A stretch of 64,000 bases of DNA from Cricetomys ansorgei (GCA_026225945.1 JAMJFZ010003716.1:1-64000); one strand, 5' to 3'. Counted from the stretch's first letter, positions 26,331 through 52,564 are shown. Numbers and translations: made by a program. Notes: a model not told the origin generated them from the letters alone.

Positions 26331-26418
26331 TCAGGGTCTCTTGGTTGGTGTCTGAAGGTGTGAGAGTAACTTCAGAGGACAGAGTTGGGGAGAAGTTAGA
26401 GGCAAACACTGTGCTCAG
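26331..26418 (+). other. Noncoding 5' exon of the Trim30-like gene (predicted)
   Basis: Ends in a strong donor, CTCAG followed by GTGAGT at 26419. The same segment, with the same donor, is found at 55605-55692 in block B, about 29 kb away, which argues that it is a real exon belonging to each TRIM unit. It has no conserved open frame, so it would supply 5' UTR spliced to the exon starting near 32293. The left boundary could be a transcription start or an acceptor (CTCTCCACAG). Transcript data would decide. Confidence 0.5.
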
Positions 26419-26689
26419 GTGAGTTGAATTTGAGACTGAGAAGGGGCAGGGAAAGGGCCTACCGGCTTCCTGCTGAGTGCTCTAGGTATGAGGAACCAGA
26501 GTGAAGGGGGAGGGGAGGCCTTGAAGGAGACAGATTTCAAGATCCAGAGAGGTCCAGTTATTTCTCCAGATGGAATTCGTTCTCTTCTTCTATTTTTAGA
26601 CTTCATTCAAGATTTGTTGACATCATGGGTTAGGATGGAGTCAAACTGGAGGTTCTTGTTGTTGTTTTTCCTCTCATTTTTTTTTTAAT

Positions 26690-27055
26690 TCAAAGTTCTT
26701 ATTCTATTTTTTAATTTCTTTTTTTTTCTTGTATAACATACCCAACACCCCTCCTCCCCTTCCTCTGCTCCTTCCAGCTCACTTATCTCCCCTCTCCCAA
26801 GATATAGCCCCTTTCTCCCTACTTCCCAGATAAAAGCAGTCCTCCTGGGGTTACCACCTAAACAGGGCAGAACAAGATAGAAGGAGCCTGGGCACTAATC
26901 CCTACACCAAGGGTGGACTAGGCAAACTAGCAGGACAAGGGTCCCAAGGGCAGGCAAAAGGGTCAGAGACCCTCACACACTCTAGTCTGTAGGAGCTCTG
27001 CAAGAACACCAAGCCAGACAAGCACAAGGCATATCTAGGGACCAACCACTCTTTT
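26690..27055 (-). mobile_element. L1 3'-end fragment, reverse orientation
   Basis: T-rich start, then 'cacccctcctccccttcctc', 'cctcctggggttaccacc' and 'gggcactaatccc': the reversed 3' UTR pattern of rodent L1. It is absent from the aligned position in block B (near 55860), so it inserted after the duplication. Confidence 0.65.
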
Positions 27056-27544
27056 TTTTCCTAGTATTTTATTTTGCTTGCATCAAGAACCCCCTGCTGC
27101 AAGACAGAAAAAGCTGTCCCCAAACTGAAGGAGTAAAACCAGAGTGGTGTTTGAAAATGAAAAATTTAAGGTCAATCTGTGTAATAGTGTATTTACCATG
27201 ACCCTTGGATTTGATCCCTTTGCACTGTGTCTGTAATTAGAACTCCCAATCTTTCTGCAGCCTCCTGTGCATTTACTTGTACTGTGAAACAACCTCCAGT
27301 CAGTAGGAGATTGCTAATGTTACTTAAAGTCTTTACCCTTGGCCTGCTCTTTCCCTTAGGCCCTGTCTGCCATGGCTAAATGAAATTCAGCCCAGGCTAG
27401 CAATTCTGAAGCAGGAAGGTCCAAAGCTCAAGTCCTGCCTGGGGACTTAATAAGACCATGTCTAAAAAAGAAGAAAAAAAGTAGTCAGAGGGTGTACCTT
27501 ATTGTGGGAAAGGTGGTGGGGTATTCGTTGTGGGTGGCACTTTT

Positions 27545-27707
27545 TTGTTTATTGTTCTGTTTGTTTGTTTTCTGAGACAGTTTCTCTGTTACAACTCTAG
27601 CTGTCCTGGAACTCACTCTGTAGACCAGGCTGGCCTCAAACTCACAGAGATCCACCTGCCTCTGCCTCCCTGAGTACTGGAATTAAAGGCATGCAACAAC
27701 AGCACCC
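27545..27707 (-). mobile_element. B1 SINE, reverse orientation
   Basis: Inverted B1: 'ctgagacagtttctctgtta', 'gtagaccaggctggcctcaa' and 'gtactggaattaaaggcatg'. Confidence 0.88.
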
Positions 27708-28924
27708 TGAGTGGGGGACACTTTTAGGTCAGCACAGACCTATGATTCAGTCCCAAGGAAAGAGATAGTAGGATGAATGGGGAAGAGAGAGAGAGACAGA
27801 GATGGAAATGTGAACACTGCAGCAGCACGCTTTTTATAGTGACAGCTGTCCTATTTCTTTGGACATGATATCATTATACAGCCCAGGCTGACCTCATGTA
27901 ACTACCTGTGTTAGTTTCCCCAGCATCTGAGATTATAGGTGAACATTACTGTCCCAGGACTTCTCTACCTTGCAATGGACAGCATAATTACCTGATTGGT
28001 TTTAGTGATATGAAAAACTGAAACTTGTCTGCTGATAGAAAGATCTTGAGAACTATGAAAGAAAGGACTTGGAGCAGGGAATCCCAGATTCACCCAAACT
28101 GTTAAGTCTACCAGGCAAGAATAAGATCACTACTATCACAATTTTGAGCCAAATTAGAAGCAAGCTTAATTTTATTGGGGTGCAACAGAGAGATGGCCAA
28201 CTACTTTCTTCTAAGTCTGGTTCAAAAGAACAGCCCTGAATCCATTTCTTGGGCACTCTTTAAGCAGAAAAATCACAAGCAGTTGCAAAGCAGCCTTACA
28301 GAAAGAGATAGTGAAACACTAAGAAAATAGAGAAAAATACCAAAAAATACCAGGTGGTCAACATGTGATTAGGGAGGGTGATTAGGAAAGGCTAGAGAGG
28401 GTAAGGCTGTTCTCAAAAAACAAATCAAGATCATGAGTGAGTTTCCAGGAAACACACTTAAAAACAGAAAATCTGTTCTTACAGTAAATAGAAACTTATT
28501 TTTAACAATATGGCATAATAGATCCTGTCTTCAAAATAGAGTCATGTATGTTCGTCAAAGCAAAAGACACCAGAAGACCTGGGCTTCCTGTGTCCAGGTT
28601 GACTTTGGGAATTGCCACCAGCCTATCCTCTTCCCTTTGCTCTCTCCTACTCTTGATCAGTTGTGGACACCTCTCTTCTGAACTGAGGCATTAGCTCTCT
28701 TCACCACCATAGGTTATGGGATATTACAATGCACACATTAGGGTTGTCCAGTTTTTAAATTTGCCAACATCTGGGGAGTACACGTTTATTTGTTTCAGAT
28801 AATTCTCTTTAGTAAAAGAAGCCTGGGACAATTTATCGCCTAGCCTATTTGAACAGGGACTATTTCTCATATGACATCAGTACGTTGAAGTTTTGTCATC
28901 CTTAAAGAAACATATTTACTACAA

Positions 28925-28925
<1 letters not shown>

Positions 28926-28965
<40 letters not shown>
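28926..28965. repeat. (CA)n microsatellite
   Basis: About 20 CA units in TRIM intron 1; the aligned place in block B (near 57085) has only a short ACAA stretch. Confidence 0.95.
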
Positions 28966-28967
<2 letters not shown>

Positions 28968-29205
28968 TCTGTCTGTAGCCTTATTGTTTGAGTTGATCAA
29001 CCCTAGTTATTGTTCTTTAGTGTCTCTTTAAAAAATATTCATTTGCTTTGATTTGTGTATTTGTGTGTCTGCCTGTGTATATATACATATGTAGGGATAA
29101 CTGTGATGGTCAGAGGTGCTGGATTCCCTGAAGCTGGAGTTATAGGCAGTTGTGAGCTGTCTCATATGGGTGGCAGGAACTGAACTTGGATTCTCTAGTG
29201 CAGGC

Positions 29206-29568
29206 TAGTTTTATGTAAACTTGACACAAGATATAGTAATCAGGGGAGGAAATCTTAATGGGGGGGGAATGTCTACATAAGATCTTAATTAGTGATTGAT
29301 GGGGGAGGGCCTAACCCACTATGGGTGGGTGGTCCTGGGTTCTGTAAGAAAGGAGGTTGAGCAAGCCATGAAAAGAAGTCACAAGCAGACTCCACCTTGG
29401 CCTCTGCATCAGCATCAGCTTCCAAGTTCCTGCCCTGCTTGAGTTCCTGTCTTGACTTCCTTCCATGAGGAACAGTAACATGGAAGTGTAAGCCAAATGC
29501 ACCCTTTTCTCCCCAAGTTGCTTTGTTCCTGGTTGTCTCAGCAATAGAAAGTATATCTAAGACATTGC
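29206..29568. mobile_element. URR1-like DNA transposon (hAT/Charlie type)
   Basis: Carries the characteristic text 'gttttatgtaaacttgacac', 'ggtcctgggttctgtaagaa' and 'ggaagtgtaagccaaatgca' that I associate with the rodent URR1 repeat. It interrupts a SINE and is missing from the aligned place in block B (near 57300). The family name is from memory of the consensus, so moderately sure. Confidence 0.5.
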
Positions 29569-29639
29569 AAGAGCAATAAACACTCTTAACAACCTAGTCT
29601 TCTCTCCAGCCCTAAATAGTATGGACATTTTATTGATTC

Positions 29640-29865
29640 GTTTATTTATTTTGTTTTAATATTATTTTATGTGCCTTGGTTTCTTATCTGGTTATATATC
29701 ATTGTACTACTTGAGTGCCTGATACCCATGGATGCCAAAAGAAGGTATCAGAGACCCTGGAGTTGGAATTACAGAAAATTGTGAATCACCTTGCTGGGAA
29801 CAGAACCAAGGTCCACTGGAAGAGCATCCAGTACTATAAAACACTGAACCATCTCTCTAGTCCAC
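29640..29865 (-). mobile_element. B2/B3 SINE, reverse orientation
   Basis: Ends 'ctgaaccatctctctagtcc', the reversed B2 head, with 'caaggtccactggaagagca' inside. Counterpart in block B near 57320-57510. Confidence 0.75.
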
Positions 29866-30069
29866 AGAATAAACATATTAACAATATTCAAATCTATACA
29901 TGTAATTGTACCAACTTGGATTTCTTTTAATACTTTTTATCATACTTGTATACAGATATTTTATCTTGCAGTAATTATTTTCCTAATAATTCATTCACTC
30001 ATGGTTTGATGGTTTTGTGAATATAATTTTTATTTTTCATTTCTTTTATTAAATTTACTCATTCGTTTT

Positions 30070-30276
30070 CTTTTAATGCACACGGGTGCCTTGCCTGCAT
30101 GTATACCTCTGCACCATGTGCATGCAGTGCCCACAGAGGCCAGAAGAGGGTGCCAAGTCCACTGGAACTGGAGGTACAGGCAGTTGTGAGCAGCCATGTG
30201 AGGGCTGAGAATGGAGCCAAGTTCCTCTGCAAGAGCAGGTGGTGCTCTTAACCACTTAGCCATCCCTCTAGCCCTT
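30070..30276 (-). mobile_element. B3-type SINE, reverse orientation, shared with block B
   Basis: 'ggtgctcttaaccacttagc' at the right end and 'cagaggccagaagagggtgc' inside. The near-identical copy at 57745-57945 predates the duplication. Confidence 0.85.
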
Positions 30277-31670
30277 TCTTTGGCTTTCACATGTAACACT
30301 GTTTTGCTCTGTAGAGGGGATATCTTGAACTTGCTGTCCTCTGGCAACAGCCTGGTGAGAAACTGGGGTTAGAAGCTTGTAACACCCAGCCCAGTCCTTT
30401 AATTTCCTTCTCATGTTCCTCATTATTTGTGCACAGAGATGTCACTGACTTTTACATATTGGATAGTACGTCTTGCATCTTTACTGAGCTTGTTGGCTTT
30501 TCTTTCATTTGTTGAACAATTCTGACTTGCATGACTTTTATTTTACTTTTTGATCCAGTCTGCTTGTATTCCTGGTACTCCCCCTGCTGTGTTGATGACA
30601 AAAATAAGCATCTCTGATTTATACATGATTTTAAAGAACAAGCTTTCCGTTGTCCTAAATTTGTTGTGACGTTAGCAATGGGTTTTCATGTGACTTTATA
30701 ATAAGGAAAATTATTTTTAGAATTTTTATTCCTGAAATAATGTTGTATATTGTCAAATATTTTTCATGCAAATAATGACAAGAGTTTCTTGTCTTTCATT
30801 TTGCTAATATAGTGTGTCGTGTTCATTGCTTTTGCATACTGAAATAATATTACATGTTATTAGTTTAAAAAAATCTCAGTTAACTTTGAAGCAAAATTTT
30901 TGATGTGATCTTGAACTCAGTATCTTGATGACATACCTACCTGGAGTATCCCATCAATATGCTTCTCCATTTTCTAGACCAAGAAATTTCTATACCAATT
31001 TCTAGGCAGCTGTCAGAGGCGAAATTCCACACACCCATGGTTCTGGCTATTAATGATGTCCTGACAGTGTCCTCTTTTTTTCTTGGTGAATTTTATGAGG
31101 AGGAGCAAAGAGTCCTCTGGAAGAGGACTCTAATCATCTCTTTTCAGTGTATTGAAGACAAATGACCCATGTAAAGTGACAATCTTGATACATCTAGTGC
31201 AGGGACTGATTTAACAATGTAAACAAACACATATGTTGTCACTTATTAAACACCAACAAGAGAAATCATTGCATATGTGCATCAGATGGGACATCTTACA
31301 CTCTAGGTCAGGTCAGCACCAGCTCTTTCTGATAAGGAACTTGTAAGGAGAGGATCAGAGCAAGTCACACTGCCTGGTGCTGCTAGAAGAGGGATGGCAG
31401 TGACTAGAGACAGGAGAAGTTTGATGCTTTTAACACTGAAGATGTGGTGTTGGCCTGGGAAAGAAAGGATAGGCCTGAAGGTAGGTTACATAAGGGTGGT
31501 GGAAGGAAATACTTCCATGCTGCCCTTCAGTAAAGGGGAATAACAAGCATGCATCTCAATTCTGTCACTTGGGATGAACTAAGAGTAGAGGACTTGAAAG
31601 AGGGATGAGATGCTCCTTCTGTCATGTCACTAATCTTCTTTCCACAGGTCTCGCCTTGTTCTTTGACCTT

Positions 31671-32214
31671 GTTGTCTGTGGAGAGCCCCCTGATCTTGAG
31701 CTTAAGTTCTGCTCTGTGTCTTCAAGTTTATTCACATTTGGGACAGCTGCTAAGCAAGGCTAAGTTGTAAAAAGACTAGCCCAGAGGCAGTTCGTTTTGA
31801 GGAAGTCAAAGATTACTTAAAGAGACCTTAATCTCATAAAATAGGAGTTTGGCTTTATGGCTAGCTAAAGAACAATAATGTTTTGTATAGATTTTGATTT
31901 ACCTTGCTAATTGTAACCTAGTGATTACACATACGCCTTTTTCCCTTGTGATCTGTAACCTTGTGATTGAACCTATGCCTTCTACCTCGTGATTTTAAAC
32001 CCCGTGCTTGCAAGCACACCTGGTTTTGCCCCTTGTGATCGTTGCCCTGGCAACGTCACGGATGTCTCTGGTGGGTGAGAGTATAAGAATTGAACAATAA
32101 ACTACTTGGGCAGTTCGGCCCCTGTGAACTCAAGATATGGTGTGTGCGTGTTCCTGTTTATGCAGACTACGATCCAGAACCGTCTGAACTGGTAGGCTGG
32201 TCTCATCAGTTGTC
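31671..32214 (+). mobile_element. Solo LTR (ERVK type) just upstream of the TRIM start-codon exon
   Basis: The LTR proper is 31677-32208 (532 bases). It begins TGTGGAGAGCC and ends CTCATCA, with the perfect six-base duplication GTTGTC at 31671-31676 and 32209-32214. It carries a TATA-like box (TATAAG, 32082-32087) and an AATAAA signal (32096-32101) in sense orientation, as expected for an LTR U3-R-U5 layout. Six-base duplications are usual for ERVK/class II elements. It lies in intron 1 and ends about 85 bases before the exon 2 acceptor and 149 bases before the start codon. Confidence 0.88.
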
Positions 32215-32356
32215 ATGGCCCCTCCTTCATCTCTGCAGTCAGTGTTCATTCTTTTTGTCCTTTTCTCACTTGGCCCCTTCTCATCTTCTCAGCCTTGCAG
32301 GCACCTGAGGAGGGGTGTCAGGAGTCAGGACAGGCAGACACAGGACCACAGCAACT

Positions 32357-45976
<13,620 letters not shown>

Positions 45977-46689
45977 GCTCACCTATATCTGGAGAGAACC
46001 CCCATGTCTGGTGTGTCTCCTATGCCTGAGCTCCCTGCCATCATTGTAACTTTTCCCCCTGTCTTTCCTCTTTCCACTTCGGTGACCTGCGCTTCTAAAT
46101 ACAAACCAGTATGGATTCATTTCCTTGACCCATTGCTTGTGTTTCCAAGCCAATAGCAATTCATCATTTCTCATATTCCCAGAGACAGTGAAACTTCCCT
46201 CTATAGGCAAGGCAGCACCTCTGCTAACCCCAGCTCCCTTTTTGTGGTGTCAGAGATGGAAGCCAGGGCCTCCTGCATGCTGGGGAGGTGTTCTGCAACT
46301 GGGGTACTTGCCTCAGCCCTGGCATGTCTCATAACTCCATTCTTTTTGTTACTGAGAAAAGATATACAAAAAAGTTCTTCAGACTGTCTGTTAGTTTTCA
46401 AAATTATATGTTGGGAGTCTACTTACAGATTGAGCCCTCAGCCGAAGGTCTGTTTATCCACAATGCTTCTGCTTCATCAAGGACTTAAGGATACATTTCA
46501 AAAGGTCCCCACAGTGACTGTGAGTTCAGAGTACCTGGGCTCCAATCCTGCCTCTCCCCATAGTAATGTAATCCTAAAGAACATACTCAAGCTTGTGCTT
46601 ATTTTTTAAATGTTTTATACTTTTGATATAAACAGTGTACCTCCATTGTAGGTCAATGTAAGAAAATAAATTTGGGGTCTGGTAGAAGC

Positions 46690-46857
46690 CTTTGAAGGCA
46701 AAAGTCCTTCCCTCCAAGCCCGATGAGCAGATGCAGTCACTCAGACCCATGTGGAAGGAGGAGGCAGCCAGCTCCTGCAGACTACCCTCTACCTCCCACA
46801 CATGCTGCAGTACACACAGCCTTGACACATGCACAAATGCAAAACGAATAATGTAAG
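46690..46857 (+). mobile_element. B3-type SINE in the TRIM 3' region
   Basis: 'ctcagacccatgtggaagga' and 'cctcccacacatgctgca' follow the B3 3' half, with a CA-rich tail. Confidence 0.65.
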
Positions 46858-47332
46858 TTTTACAAAGAGCAGAAGGTCACCAAGTATAAAGCATCCGGGG
46901 CACACTCAGATGGTTGTTGCGTCCGTTACTGGGGCACATGTGCTGCTGTGCTGGGTTTCCATGCTACAGTGCACAGCTGAGGGAACTTCATATACTGTGA
47001 CTTTCCTTATGCTTGCTGTTCATTCCCGGGAACTGCCATCATGGCTACATTGATATGTTGTAGACACCTATAAATGTTTCGTGGGTTTTTACATTGACTT
47101 TACGAGAGGGTAATTGTTGTATTGCTACATTTGTTTCAGATCAAGAATGGTATATTCTATGATTTTTCATTTGACAGTGAATGGTATTGAAGACAATGAG
47201 ATTGTATTGTGAAATGTGAACAACTGAATGTTCATATTGTTTCTGGCCTTTAAATGGTAATCCAGTAATGTGTCTATTACCTTTTGTCTCCTTGATATAA
47301 CTGTAATAAAGGATTTTTGAGATTGAATAACA

Positions 47333-47430
47333 GAGCCTGGTGTGGTGGATTTGATGCAGTCCCAGTACTCTGGGGGCAGAGACAGGATGATGTCTGTGCA
47401 TCCGAGGTTAGGCTCAGAGACAGAGTAATA
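47333..47430 (+). mobile_element. B1-like SINE shared with block A
   Basis: 'gagcctggtgtggtggattt' followed by 'cagtactctgggggcagaga'; counterpart at 23857-23945. Confidence 0.75.
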
Positions 47431-47924
47431 AGCCCTTGCTTGGTTTTACCTTGTTGCTTTTGCTTTGCTTTCCTTTAAAACAGGAATGTGCTAGTTTCTG
47501 AGTGATTTAGGTGATTCAAGAGGATGCTGTGAGGGATTACTGGAGAATAAGGCGCTTATTTGAAAAGTCATAGTGCCATAGGCAGGCAGGCAGACAGACA
47601 GACAGACAGAACAAATGAGGGCTTATAATGGGGTTCCAGCAGAGCTCAGTCCCAGCAGCAGAGAAGACTGAATGATGGGATTTCTGGAGAGAAATCATCA
47701 GGGTCACTCTGCAAGAAGACTAAGACTCTTCTCACACCTTTTAAGGATGTGGTAGGTTCACAGCAGGAACTTGAACAATTGGCTTAAGAAGTCCCAGAGA
47801 CCCTTCAAAACCAAAGTTAAGGATAGAGAGCTGATTGCCTGATCTCTCCAGAGGCAGCCAGTGCTGCCCAAGGCCAATTCCCCCAGCTGGTGGAGTCCTG
47901 CATTGCTTACATAGAACCTCCTCA

Positions 47925-48140
47925 TTGGTCTGCAGTAATAGAGCCATCTCATTGGTCTGTAGTTCTTAGTTTCTCTTTCCAGCGCCAAAGATTTAACTTT
48001 CGTTTCTCTGGCTTGTAGTCGGAAATACCTCGAAGTTCCGTGATTCACAGCTTCCGGGTTTCTGATGATTGGTTGAGCAGTTTTAGTGGCCAGAGATCAG
48101 AGGCCTTTGGATGGAAAACACACCTTTGCTTGGGTGAGTT
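47925..48140 (+). promoter_or_regulatory. Promoter-like segment with two interferon-response motifs
   Basis: Two CCAAT-type boxes (CTCATTGGTCT, near 47921-47931 and 47948-47958) precede AGTTTCTCTTTCC (47968-47980), which fits the ISRE consensus AGTTTCNNTTTC exactly, and AACTTTCGTTTCTC (47995-48008), which contains an IRF core (AANNGAAA on the minus strand). A donor-like TTGG followed by GTGAGT lies at about 48139. The simplest reading is an interferon-inducible first exon for a TRIM-type gene to the right. The corresponding place in block A (about 24260) keeps only AGTTTCTCTGATTT. Confidence 0.5.
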
Positions 48141-48973
48141 TATCCTCTTAAAAGGGGAGTAGGGAGGGGCTGCTGGCCTCTGGCTGAAAGTGCAGCTTGA
48201 GGAGCATGAGGGAGGGGAAGCCAGGAAGAAGGACTGGTGTAAAGAGGGTATTTATCCAGACCGAGTCTCCGTTGCCGCGTCATAATCTCTAAGTTTGAAT
48301 TCCACCTTGCTGAAGAGACCCTGAACTGTGTTTTCCTGCCAACAATGCTAAGTCAGAGCCTCTGCTCTTTAGATCAGTTTTGGTGATAGCCTGCTGTGTC
48401 TGCAGACTCTGGAATGCCTGGAGCTTCTGTGTTTACAACTGGGGGCTGTGAGCTTGTTACCTACTCTCTGACCTTGTTTCATAGTCCCAAGCCAGGGAGT
48501 GACTGCTGTAATTTCCCTTGTCTTCAGCGAACTCTGCCTCACTGAAGTAGAGCTCAGCCCAGCTTGAGATTCCAGACACACAGGAAGTTGATTGATGCAG
48601 GAGTGTCAGAAGTTGAAGGCTGTGTGGGCCCCTCAATAAGATTCTTTATTAAAGACTGCTCTTTCTTGGGGAGAGACAAAGGTAGGGGTGGGAGGATGGG
48701 GATTGGGAGGTTTTTAATTTTTGTAACTGGTCGGTACCAGATTGTGATTTCTTCCTAGGTTAGGTTTTTCTAAAGTATATTAACATGTATTTCCCCTAAG
48801 TTACATACTGTGTTGGATATCGTTGTTCATAATAACCTCTGATGTGTCTCTGCCATTGTGTCTCTACTGTCATATCCGAATTTCCTTGAGTCATTTTCCT
48901 GTTTGCAGTTAGTGTGGTTCTGAATCTCATAGTTCTTATCTACTCCTGTATTGCTTTGAAGACAAGGACTGGG

Positions 48974-49115
48974 AGCAGCTGGGAGAATGGCACACACCTT
49001 TCATTCTAACACTTAGAAGGCAGAGGCGGGAGGACTTCTGTGAGTTCTAAACCAGGCTGCTGTACACAGAGAGTTCTAGAACAGCCAGGGCTGCTTAGGG
49101 AGGCCTTGCCCACAA
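48974..49115 (+). mobile_element. B1 SINE
   Basis: 'aatggcacacacctttcatt' and 'gaaggcagaggcgggaggac' mark a plus-strand B1. Confidence 0.82.
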
Positions 49116-50539
49116 AATAAACAAATTTATTAGTGGAGGTGGGGAGAACTACTCAGATGATTTATCACACATGTTGGGTCTTTCTGGTCTACTTGGTGCA
49201 TTTCTGTGCTCGTGTGCATTCTCCTCCCTTTGATAGCTTCTGGCTTAGTTTACTCTTCTTTTTCTACGCCCCTGAGATGAGTATCAAGCGATGTACTTGA
49301 GACAGATTTTCTTCATTCACTGTACCTCTTGCCTGCCTTGCCCGGCTGCTTCCTTTGTCATTTCATTTTTTTTTTTTAATCTCCTTTTGGCTTCTTCATT
49401 TCTCATTCGTTTAGAGAATGTTGTATAATTTCCATGTGTTTGTGAGTTTTCCCTCAATCCCTCTTTTAGTGATTTCTAGTTTCATACCAGGGTGGTTTAA
49501 AAAACATGATATTTCATATGATGTTAATCTTCTCACATTATTAGAACCTCTCTTGTGGCAGTACAGAAGACCCTTCCAGAACAATGCTCCCTTGTGCATG
49601 CCGCTGTCATTGGTGGGAATGTCCAGTGTGAGGCTGGAGTAGTTCCAGACCAGTTCTTTACTGATTTCCCATCTGCCTCCTTCACTCTTTGGTCTTGGTC
49701 TGGAGCACTCCTAATGAACGCACTGGTTTTCTGAATGCGGTCTTGTAAACCAGCATCTTTGTTCTCTGTGTGGTCTCTGTCTTTAACATGATACTTTTGG
49801 GTGGGGATTTATTTAGTTTTTATTATAAAGAAATTATTCTTAAATTTTCATCACGTTCTTTCACCTCCTCCAACCCTTCCTTATTCCCCTTGCTAACCTA
49901 CCCAACATCATGCCCCAAAGTCTTAAAATTTTTCTAGTTTTGTGGGTCTGGTGTCATTCTGAGATCCACCATTCTGACCATGACTTAATTTTAGCAATTA
50001 AGAGGCTTTTTAAATTACTAGCCAGGCCATAGACAGTGGCCAGGTGCATACTTGACATTCCTAAGAGCATGACAGAGAAATACATTAGTGAGAGAGCTTA
50101 CAAAGCCCAAACCCATAACACTGCATACTTCCCACCTTTGTCCAATCAGGGACAAGCTTACATCCTGGCATACTTCCTGCCTGCATCTGATAAAGCACAT
50201 CTTGTGCAGTTTGATCAACTAAACTTGTTTAGGGAATAGAAAACTTGGTTGGCTTGATATCTGACATGAACAGCCTCCAGCATTCCAGGAAGTTATCTGT
50301 CCTGAAGCAAGAGTGCTTACAGGAGCATCTATCTTGTTTTATTGATCTCTCAGGCACAATAATTTAAACTTCACACATAACTTTAAGCATCACATCTCCA
50401 GTGGTGTGTCATTGGGTATATCAAGACACTCCAAGGCAGGGCCCATACTTAAGACTAGTTTGCAGCAGATAGCTACTGTGTAGCTTAGCCAAGAAGACAA
50501 AGACATTTTAGATACAAACCTGCCAGACCTCAGCAGAGG

Positions 50540-51000
50540 GAACTGAAAGGACCAGCGTGCCTAATCTGAGAGGCAACCCCAAGGAACCGAGAGACACCAG
50601 ATCGATGCAAAAACATGAGGCTTTATTATCCAATGCATTGGGGCCATCTCCCACTTATCATGCAAACCAGGATAGCAGGTAAAAAGACCCGGAGCAGCAG
50701 GGAAGCTCTCTGACTGGTCAGAACCCAGGCACTGGATTGGCTTGTTGACAACAAGGAGTTCTGGGAAAACAGAGAGGTTTATGGGATAGTGAGTACTATA
50801 GTAAGTCCTGATATTAAATGGAGAGGTTAGTGCCTTTACCACTAGGGGCGCAAGGCTTTTCAGAACCACCTGCTCACTGTTCTCAACATTGGAAACCTCA
50901 GTCATCTGATCTCAGGGATTTATATTGATACAAAAGCTCCTAGGGTGTTATATTGATACAGAAACTCAGCCCCCTCATCCAAAGGCCTATAATGAAGGAA
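50540..51000 (-). mobile_element. LTR-like fragment, minus strand, ERV1-like
   Basis: Read on the minus strand there is an AATAAA signal (complement of 50622-50627) followed by GCCTCATG, then a GTGTCTC/GGGGTTGCC end, a layout seen in gamma-type LTRs. I could not find a target-site duplication, so the limits are provisional. Confidence 0.4.
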
Positions 51001-51792
51001 ACCTGTAGCTCAGTCTCATTCCACAATCCTTTTAGCGGCCAAGCTATGTCATCTTTAAGGTGGGGATCTCAAGGACAATTGGATCCCACAACCCTTTCAC
51101 AGCTGAGCTATGCTACTTTTAAGGAGGGGGATCTCAAGGCCTAAGGGAAGGCTTTGTTCTCTCCCTGTTGCCAGAGACCCTGGGAGAGAGGCCGCCAGAA
51201 TTCCTTTATAGCAACTTTGTTCTTCCACAATGGCTCTGCCAGAGATCAGTGAGCAGGTGCAAATTATGATGAAACAACCATCTTAATCACAGATTTTCCT
51301 AAAGCAGACTGCATAACACAAATGGCCCAGGCTTAGGCAGCCCTTCCTCCAACAATGCACAGAACAATTATTGTAAAGACGACTAGAAATAAACATCTCC
51401 AACACTGGTTGGTCAACAAAAATGAGTTCCACGTTTATTTGTTCATGGACTTTTTGTTTTGTTTTGGGATTTTTTTATAGTTTGTCTTACTGGATTTTTT
51501 GTTTCTTTGTTTGCTTGTTTCTTTGTCGTTTTAATAATACTTTCAAGTTGATAGACTTCCTGTTTGATTGTGTCTGCTGTTGAATTTCTCTGTTGCGGGG
51601 TCAGTTTCATTTATTCAATCATGAACCTCCAGAACTGCAGTGTTCTTTTCTATTACATTACTGAACTTATGATTTTTCTCACTGAATGTTACTTAGATTT
51701 TCTATATAGACAACACATAATTTCTATTCTTTGGATTCTGTTATTAGAATATAATTACAGTCCTTTGATAGCGTGATACTTTATTATTTTAT

Positions 51793-51794
<2 letters not shown>

Positions 51795-51824
<30 letters not shown>
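51795..51824. repeat. (TG)n microsatellite
   Basis: About 15 TG units. Confidence 0.92.
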
Positions 51825-51827
<3 letters not shown>

Positions 51828-52109
51828 GTGTAAATATCTGCATATTATGGAGCAACTATGTTTCCAATCTTTTCAGGCCAGCTCCTATGGGGAAAGATTA
51901 ACACAGTCCATGTAAGAGTGGCACTTGATTAGGGGGGATGGCTCTGATTTTAGGTAGGTACTGTGGTAAGTTTTTATGTATTTCTGTCAGCAGGGCTCAG
52001 CACTTGCAAAGCCTGAAGGTGTGTGTGTGGCCTGAGCTGCAGGCATGTGTGGCGGCAGCAGTAGCCATGCAGCTTGTTAGCATCCTCAGTGGCAGTGGTT
52101 CGAATTTGT

Positions 52110-52545
52110 TAACATGGAGGCCTGGTGACTCACACCTACAATCCTTGTACTTAGGAGTTTGAGGTAGGAATATTGCTAGGCGTTGGAATCCATCCTAAGA
52201 CTTAGCGAGTTCCAGCCCAGTCTGGGATATACATCAAAACCCTTCCTTAAAAGCCAAAGAAATCAGAAACTGTAAAATTACTTAATTACCAAGTAGACGG
52301 AGGATAAGTACAACATAGGATTGTGTGACGGTCATGTGTCCAATGTAAGAACAGCAGACGAGTCTCTCAGCCTCCTCCAGCACTGCTCAGTGCTCACAAG
52401 GCTCAGGGTTCAATCCCTGAACTGCAAACATCACAGTAAAACACTAACAGCAAAAGCCTATGATTGCAGCACTTGGGCGGTCTGAAGGAGGAGGAGCTCA
52501 GAGGTCAGGCTGGTACACTGTAAAACTCTTGCCTCAAAAGAGGAG
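52110..52545 (+). mobile_element. B1-like and B4-type SINEs (block B copies)
   Basis: Counterparts of the SINEs at 25470-25955, diverged by point changes and short gaps; 'ggcctggtgactcacaccta' and 'ctcagggttcaatccctga' are the clearest parts. Confidence 0.65.
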
Positions 52546-52564
52546 GAAAAGGAACGAATTAAAA

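Larger units (their letters stand above)
48141..52094. other. Intergenic part of block B
   Basis: No gene recognised. It contains a B1 (about 48974-49115), L1 3'-end-like sequence (about 49800-49990), an ERV1-like LTR fragment on the minus strand (about 50540-51000) and a TG run (51795-51824). Open frames are short and without motifs. Confidence 0.6.
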
